From: JBBSEZ01 sp038239195
Lineage (GTDB): Bacteria; Planctomycetota; Planctomycetia; Gemmatales; Gemmataceae
NCBI GenBank assembly: GCA_038239195.1
Contig: JBBSEZ010000090.1
Span: 1-26,650, forward strand
Length of the DNA: 26,650 nucleotides
Direction: 5' to 3'
Shown: positions 23,493-26,650 of the stretch, piece by piece
Numbering within the stretch: position 1 is the first letter of the stretch
Layout: the number at the start of each line of letters is the position of its first letter
Translations under genes and position numbers: made by a program
Notes under the pieces: model-generated
The model's database searches: none
What the model was told of the DNA's origin: nothing
The model's input: only the letters and a program-made list of their open reading frames with translations

Positions 23493-24777
23493 GATGTGGG
23501 TCATCGCCGTGCGCGAGTATAACGCTGCCGTGCGCACCAAGGCGTTCGTCCTCAGCCTCGTCATCATGCCGCTGATGATGGGCGGGAGCATCGTGGTGCA
23601 GTGGCTCCTGCGCGACTTCCGCGACGTCGAGGAGAAGACGTTCGCCGTCATCGACCGCAGCAGCGACCGGCTCTACCAAGGCGCCGTCCAGCAGGCCGTC
23701 GCGGACCACAACAACAAGGCCCGGGGGGTGAAACCGACCTTCAAGATCGAGGAGGTGGAGCTCCCCCCGAACGTGGACCGCACAAAGCTCGAGGAGAAGC
23801 GCGCCGAGCTCGCGGAGCGCGTGCGGAAGGGCGAGCTATCTGGCTTCCTGGAGATCGGCCCCAGGATTGCCGAGGCCGCGAAGGACGACAAGGACGAGGA
23901 GCGCATCGTGCGCTACCAGTCGAACCGGCTGGTGCAAATGGAGTTTCCGCAACTGGCCGTGCAGGCCATCGGGCAGCGCGTGCGGGAGCTCCGCAGCAAA
24001 AAGGAGAAACTGGACCTCGCCAAGGTCAGCGCAGTGATGCGGCCCGTCCCGCTGGTGTCCGAGGGCGTGTCGAAGAGCTCCGGCGGGCAAGACCGGATCG
24101 CGCAGTTGTTGGTGCCTGCCGGGCTCATGATGATGATGTTCATGATGGTGCTGCTGGGCGCGACGCCGCTGATGCAGGGGGTGGTGGAGGAGAAGATGCA
24201 GCGGATCGCCGAGGTGCTGCTCGGTTCGGTGCAGCCGTTCCCGCTGATGCTGGGCAAGATCGTCGGCATGACGGGCGTGTCGCTGACGATCGCCGCGGTC
24301 TACCTGGGCGGGGCCTACTGGTCGGCGCAGCGTTTCGGCTTCGCCGAGCACCTGCCGGCGAGCCTGCTCTTGTGGTTCGTGCTGTTCCAGGCGCTGTCGT
24401 CGCTGATGTACGGGTCGCTGTTCATCGCGGTGGGGGCGGCCTGTACGGACATGAAAGAGACGCAAAATCTGTTGTGGCCGATCATGCTGCTGGCGACGAT
24501 GCCGATGTTCGTGCTGGGCAACGTGATCCAGGAGCCGAACAGCAAGGTGGCGACGGCGCTGTCGTTCTTCCCGTTCGCGACGCCGATGCTGATGATCGCC
24601 CGGCAGGCGGTGCCGCCGGGGGTGCCGTGGTGGCAGCCGACGCTGGGGGCGGCGGGGGTACTGGCGACGACGCTGTTCTGCGTGTGGGCGGCGGGGCGGG
24701 TCTTCCGGGTGGGGCTGCTGATGCAGGGCAAGGGGGCGAAGGTGAGCGAGATGGTGCGGTGGGTGTTTCGCGGATGA
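23485..24777 (+). CDS. ABC-2 type permease (NatB-like)
   Basis: The 430-residue membrane protein has the NatB layout: a first span at about 20-43, a large extracytoplasmic domain (about 45-200) that is charged and partly helical, and then five hydrophobic segments. These begin with LLVPAGLMMMMFMMVLLGATPLM (about 208-230), followed by FPLMLGKIVGMTGVSLTIAAV, LLLWFVLFQALSSLMYGSLFIAV, LLWPIMLLATMPMFVLGNVI and LGAAGVLATTLFCVWAAG. The signature EEKMQRIAEVLLGSV, typical of ABC-2 permeases, lies in the first cytoplasmic loop. It forms the channel with the overlapping ATPase. ATG at 23485 lies inside the ATPase 3' end. Confidence 0.92.
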   Translation: MRKMWVIAVREYNAAVRTKAFVLSLVIMPLMMGGSIVVQWLLRDFRDVEEKTFAVIDRSSDRLYQGAVQQAVADHNNKARGVKPTFKIEEVELPPNVDRTKLEEKRAELAERVRKGELSGFLEIGPRIAEAAKDDKDEERIVRYQSNRLVQMEFPQLAVQAIGQRVRELRSKKEKLDLAKVSAVMRPVPLVSEGVSKSSGGQDRIAQLLVPAGLMMMMFMMVLLGATPLMQGVVEEKMQRIAEVLLGSVQPFPLMLGKIVGMTGVSLTIAAVYLGGAYWSAQRFGFAEHLPASLLLWFVLFQALSSLMYGSLFIAVGAACTDMKETQNLLWPIMLLATMPMFVLGNVIQEPNSKVATALSFFPFATPMLMIARQAVPPGVPWWQPTLGAAGVLATTLFCVWAAGRVFRVGLLMQGKGAKVSEMVRWVFRG

Positions 24778-24813
24778 GCGCTTTCGGGTAGAGTGGCGCC
24801 GAAGGAGGCGAGC

Positions 24814-26517
24814 ATGAAGCGCGTCTGGGTGGGGTTGGCGTTGGTGGTGGGGCTTGCCGGCTGGGGAGGGCCTGTGCGGGCGGCCGCGCCCCCGGACGGC
24901 CCGCAGATCGACCGCCTGATCGCAGGGTTGGGCTCCTCGAAATACGCGGAGCGAGAGAGCGCGACGCGGGCCCTGAACGCGGTGGGCGAGCGAGCGTGGG
25001 GCGCGCTGCGGAAGGCGGCGGCGGCGAATACCGACTTCGAGTGCCGGCTGCGGGCGCTGCGCTTGCTCGAACGGATCGAATACCGGTCCGCCCAGGGCTC
25101 CGCGTTCTCCAAGGCGTTGCTCGAAGTGATCGACGAGGCGAGCGAGCGTGCCGTGCTGAGGCCGGCCCGCGCGGAACTGGCCGGGTGGGCCCTCCAGGGC
25201 GTGTACCGCCAACTGGGCAAGGAGTTCCCGGCCGACCTACCCCGGCGCCTTCGCGGGCCCCTGAATGAGACGCTACTCGAGGCCCTGTTGCGCGACGCCT
25301 ACAGCCGCGCCTATCCTAAAGGTCCCCCCGAAGGGGCCCAGGCGGTGTTCGACGAGGCCGTGCGCCACATGCTGCGCCGGTTCGACCCGGACGCCGCGTG
25401 GGGCATCGGGTTGCCCTGGAACCGTTGGATACCGTCCAAGCCGGGCCTGAAACTGGCTTCGGACGACCGGAGCGGGATGGTGCGCGTCGTCACCCCGATC
25501 AAGGGCGGCCCTGCCTACAGCGCCGGCATCCGCGCCGGCGACCTCATCACCCACGTCACGCCGGCCGGCAAGGACGGCATGGCCGCCAAAGGGCCTGTGT
25601 CCACGCGAGGGTTGACGGTCGAACAGGTGGAGCAATTGCTTCTCGGCGACTCCGAGGCCCGCGTGCGGCTGACCGTGCAGCGAGAGGGATCGCCCCGGCC
25701 GCTGGGATTCGAGTTCAAGTTGGGCTATCCGTGGCCGGAGACGGTGCTAGGCTCGCGGCGTCGGGCGGACGACGAGTGGGACTACTGGCTCGATCCGAAA
25801 GCGAAGATCGGCTACGTGCGGATCGCGGACTTCCAGCGAGACACCGTCCGCGACCTGACGCGCGCGATGCGTGTGCTCACCCGGCAGGGCATGGAGGGGC
25901 TTGCGCTCGACCTGCGCTTCAACTCGGGGCGTCGTTGGCTCAAAGGGGCCATTGACGTCGCCGACCTGTTCATCGACGATGGCCTAATCGTGAGAGTCCG
26001 GTCGCGCGTACGCGAAGAATTCAAGGCCAGCGGCAAGCGCGCCGGCAGCCTGCTGGGCTTCCCGGTCGTCTGCCTGATCAACGGCGAAACCGCCAAGTAT
26101 AGCGAGGTCGTCGCCGCCTGCCTCCAAGACCACAAGCGGGCCCGAATCGTCGGCGAACGCAGCCGCGGCCAGGGGGCCGTGCAGAACATCGTTCAGGTGG
26201 GCGACAGCGAATTGAAGTTGACCACGGCGGTGTTCTACCGCCCGTCCGGCGGCAAGCTCGACTGGCGACGCCTGCCGGGCCGCCCGGCCGACGAGTGGGG
26301 CGTGACGCCAGACGCCGGGCTGGTCGTGGCTCTGTCGGAGGCGGAGCGAGAACGCTTGCGGGATGGCCTGGAGCGGGCCGAAAACATCTACCTGCGCGGC
26401 CGAGCGCCGGCGGCCGGGCAGGACCGCCAGCGGGACTTCGCGCTGGCACTATTACGCCGCCAGCTCGCGGCCCCGAAGCGCGCGGGGCGCCCGGGGCGCT
26501 TGCCGTGCGAACGGTGA
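24814..26517 (+). CDS. secreted PDZ/S41 C-terminal-processing-protease-like protein, probable pseudoprotease
   Basis: The 567-residue protein has a signal peptide (about 1-25), an alpha-helical region with a HEAT-like stretch (30-90), a PDZ domain (about 217-290) and an S41 peptidase domain (about 330-505). Family landmarks are KIGYVRIADF (331-340), LALDLRFNSG (363-372) and PVVCLINGETAKYSEVVAACLQD (417-439). Aligned without gaps to E. coli Prc, the nucleophile Ser452 corresponds to Lys428 and the general-base Lys477 to Gln453 (GERSRGQG). Both catalytic residues are therefore lost, and proteolysis is unlikely by the usual mechanism. It may bind peptide ends through the PDZ domain. ATG at 24814 has AAGGAGG 6-7 nt upstream. 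It lies 36 bp after the ABC permease, so co-transcription is likely. Confidence 0.9.
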   Translation: MKRVWVGLALVVGLAGWGGPVRAAAPPDGPQIDRLIAGLGSSKYAERESATRALNAVGERAWGALRKAAAANTDFECRLRALRLLERIEYRSAQGSAFSKALLEVIDEASERAVLRPARAELAGWALQGVYRQLGKEFPADLPRRLRGPLNETLLEALLRDAYSRAYPKGPPEGAQAVFDEAVRHMLRRFDPDAAWGIGLPWNRWIPSKPGLKLASDDRSGMVRVVTPIKGGPAYSAGIRAGDLITHVTPAGKDGMAAKGPVSTRGLTVEQVEQLLLGDSEARVRLTVQREGSPRPLGFEFKLGYPWPETVLGSRRRADDEWDYWLDPKAKIGYVRIADFQRDTVRDLTRAMRVLTRQGMEGLALDLRFNSGRRWLKGAIDVADLFIDDGLIVRVRSRVREEFKASGKRAGSLLGFPVVCLINGETAKYSEVVAACLQDHKRARIVGERSRGQGAVQNIVQVGDSELKLTTAVFYRPSGGKLDWRRLPGRPADEWGVTPDAGLVVALSEAERERLRDGLERAENIYLRGRAPAAGQDRQRDFALALLRRQLAAPKRAGRPGRLPCER

Positions 26518-26650
26518 GGGCCCTTCATGCGGGCCGAGGAACGACGCCCCGAGCGGTCCGTGTGGGCCGGCGGAAAACACCCGGGGACCAGGCCCCGAGG
26601 GCGGGCGGGGGGTAAAAACCGCGGGGGGGTGGGGCGGGGGGGGCGCCGCC
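26518..26650. other. noncoding end of window, G-rich
   Basis: No gene is supported after the S41-like stop. From about 26590 the sequence becomes long G runs, which could be a real G-rich spacer or a low-quality contig end. No terminator hairpin with a T-tract was seen. Confidence 0.4.

Noticed and set aside
26590..26650. G-quadruplex cluster at the window end
   Set aside because: The long G runs are at the very edge and could reflect a poor-quality contig end, so no function is claimed.

Overview
The window is a very GC-rich bacterial chromosome segment, most likely from a planctomycete of the Gemmata group (Gemmataceae). Several features together support this: an ECF sigma factor of the planctomycete-expanded type translationally coupled to a membrane Ser/Thr kinase with C-terminal repeats, a Tat-exported DUF1501 protein, a PmoA/DUF6807 protein, a formylglycine-generating-enzyme-like protein, a divergent elongation factor G, and a domain closely resembling planctomycete GspE N-termini. 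The placement comes from gene content, not from a marker-gene search. No rRNA, tRNA, CRISPR array or insertion sequence was recognised.

Layout. 1-3432: promoter, then mfd (+). 3483-3570: three identical hairpins at a 33-bp period between convergent genes. 3601-4497: FGE/SUMF1-like protein (-). 4518-4734: an imperfect palindrome and a promoter. 4735-8360: ECF sigma factor and Ser/Thr kinase, an overlapping two-gene operon (+). 8410-8868: uncharacterised protein (-). 9056-10465: DUF1501 protein (+) followed by a hairpin. 10524-14069: a 1181-residue alpha-2-macroglobulin-like protein with an inserted GspE N-terminal (MshEN-like) domain and an acidic repeat. 14114-14973: two overlapping small membrane-protein genes (-). 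15115-15151: a textbook intrinsic terminator for the EF-G gene 15180-17294 (-), which has its promoter about 400 bp upstream. 17759-17899: a large nested palindrome. 17911-19593: secreted protein of unknown function (-). 19724-20782: PmoA-family protein (+). 20881-21321: small secreted protein (-). 21516-22385: soluble Ser/Thr kinase with a TTG start (-). 22551-26517: ABC ATPase, ABC permease and a PDZ/S41-peptidase-like secreted protein, probably one operon (+).

How the genes may work together. mfd and EF-G are housekeeping-type functions. The sigma-kinase pair looks like a signalling cassette in which the membrane kinase controls the sigma factor. The ABC pair resembles NatA/NatB-type exporters, and the S41-like protein follows it by 36 bp. 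That protein appears to be a pseudoprotease, because both residues of the Ser/Lys dyad are replaced.

The most unusual object is the alpha-2-macroglobulin-like protein. It keeps a CxEQ thioester motif, lacks a recognisable signal peptide, and carries a domain normally found at the N-terminus of cytoplasmic type II secretion/type IV pilus ATPases, so a thioester protein of this family may act in the cytoplasm. Several families of short palindromic repeats also lie between genes. All assignments were made by reading the sequence, without database searches.
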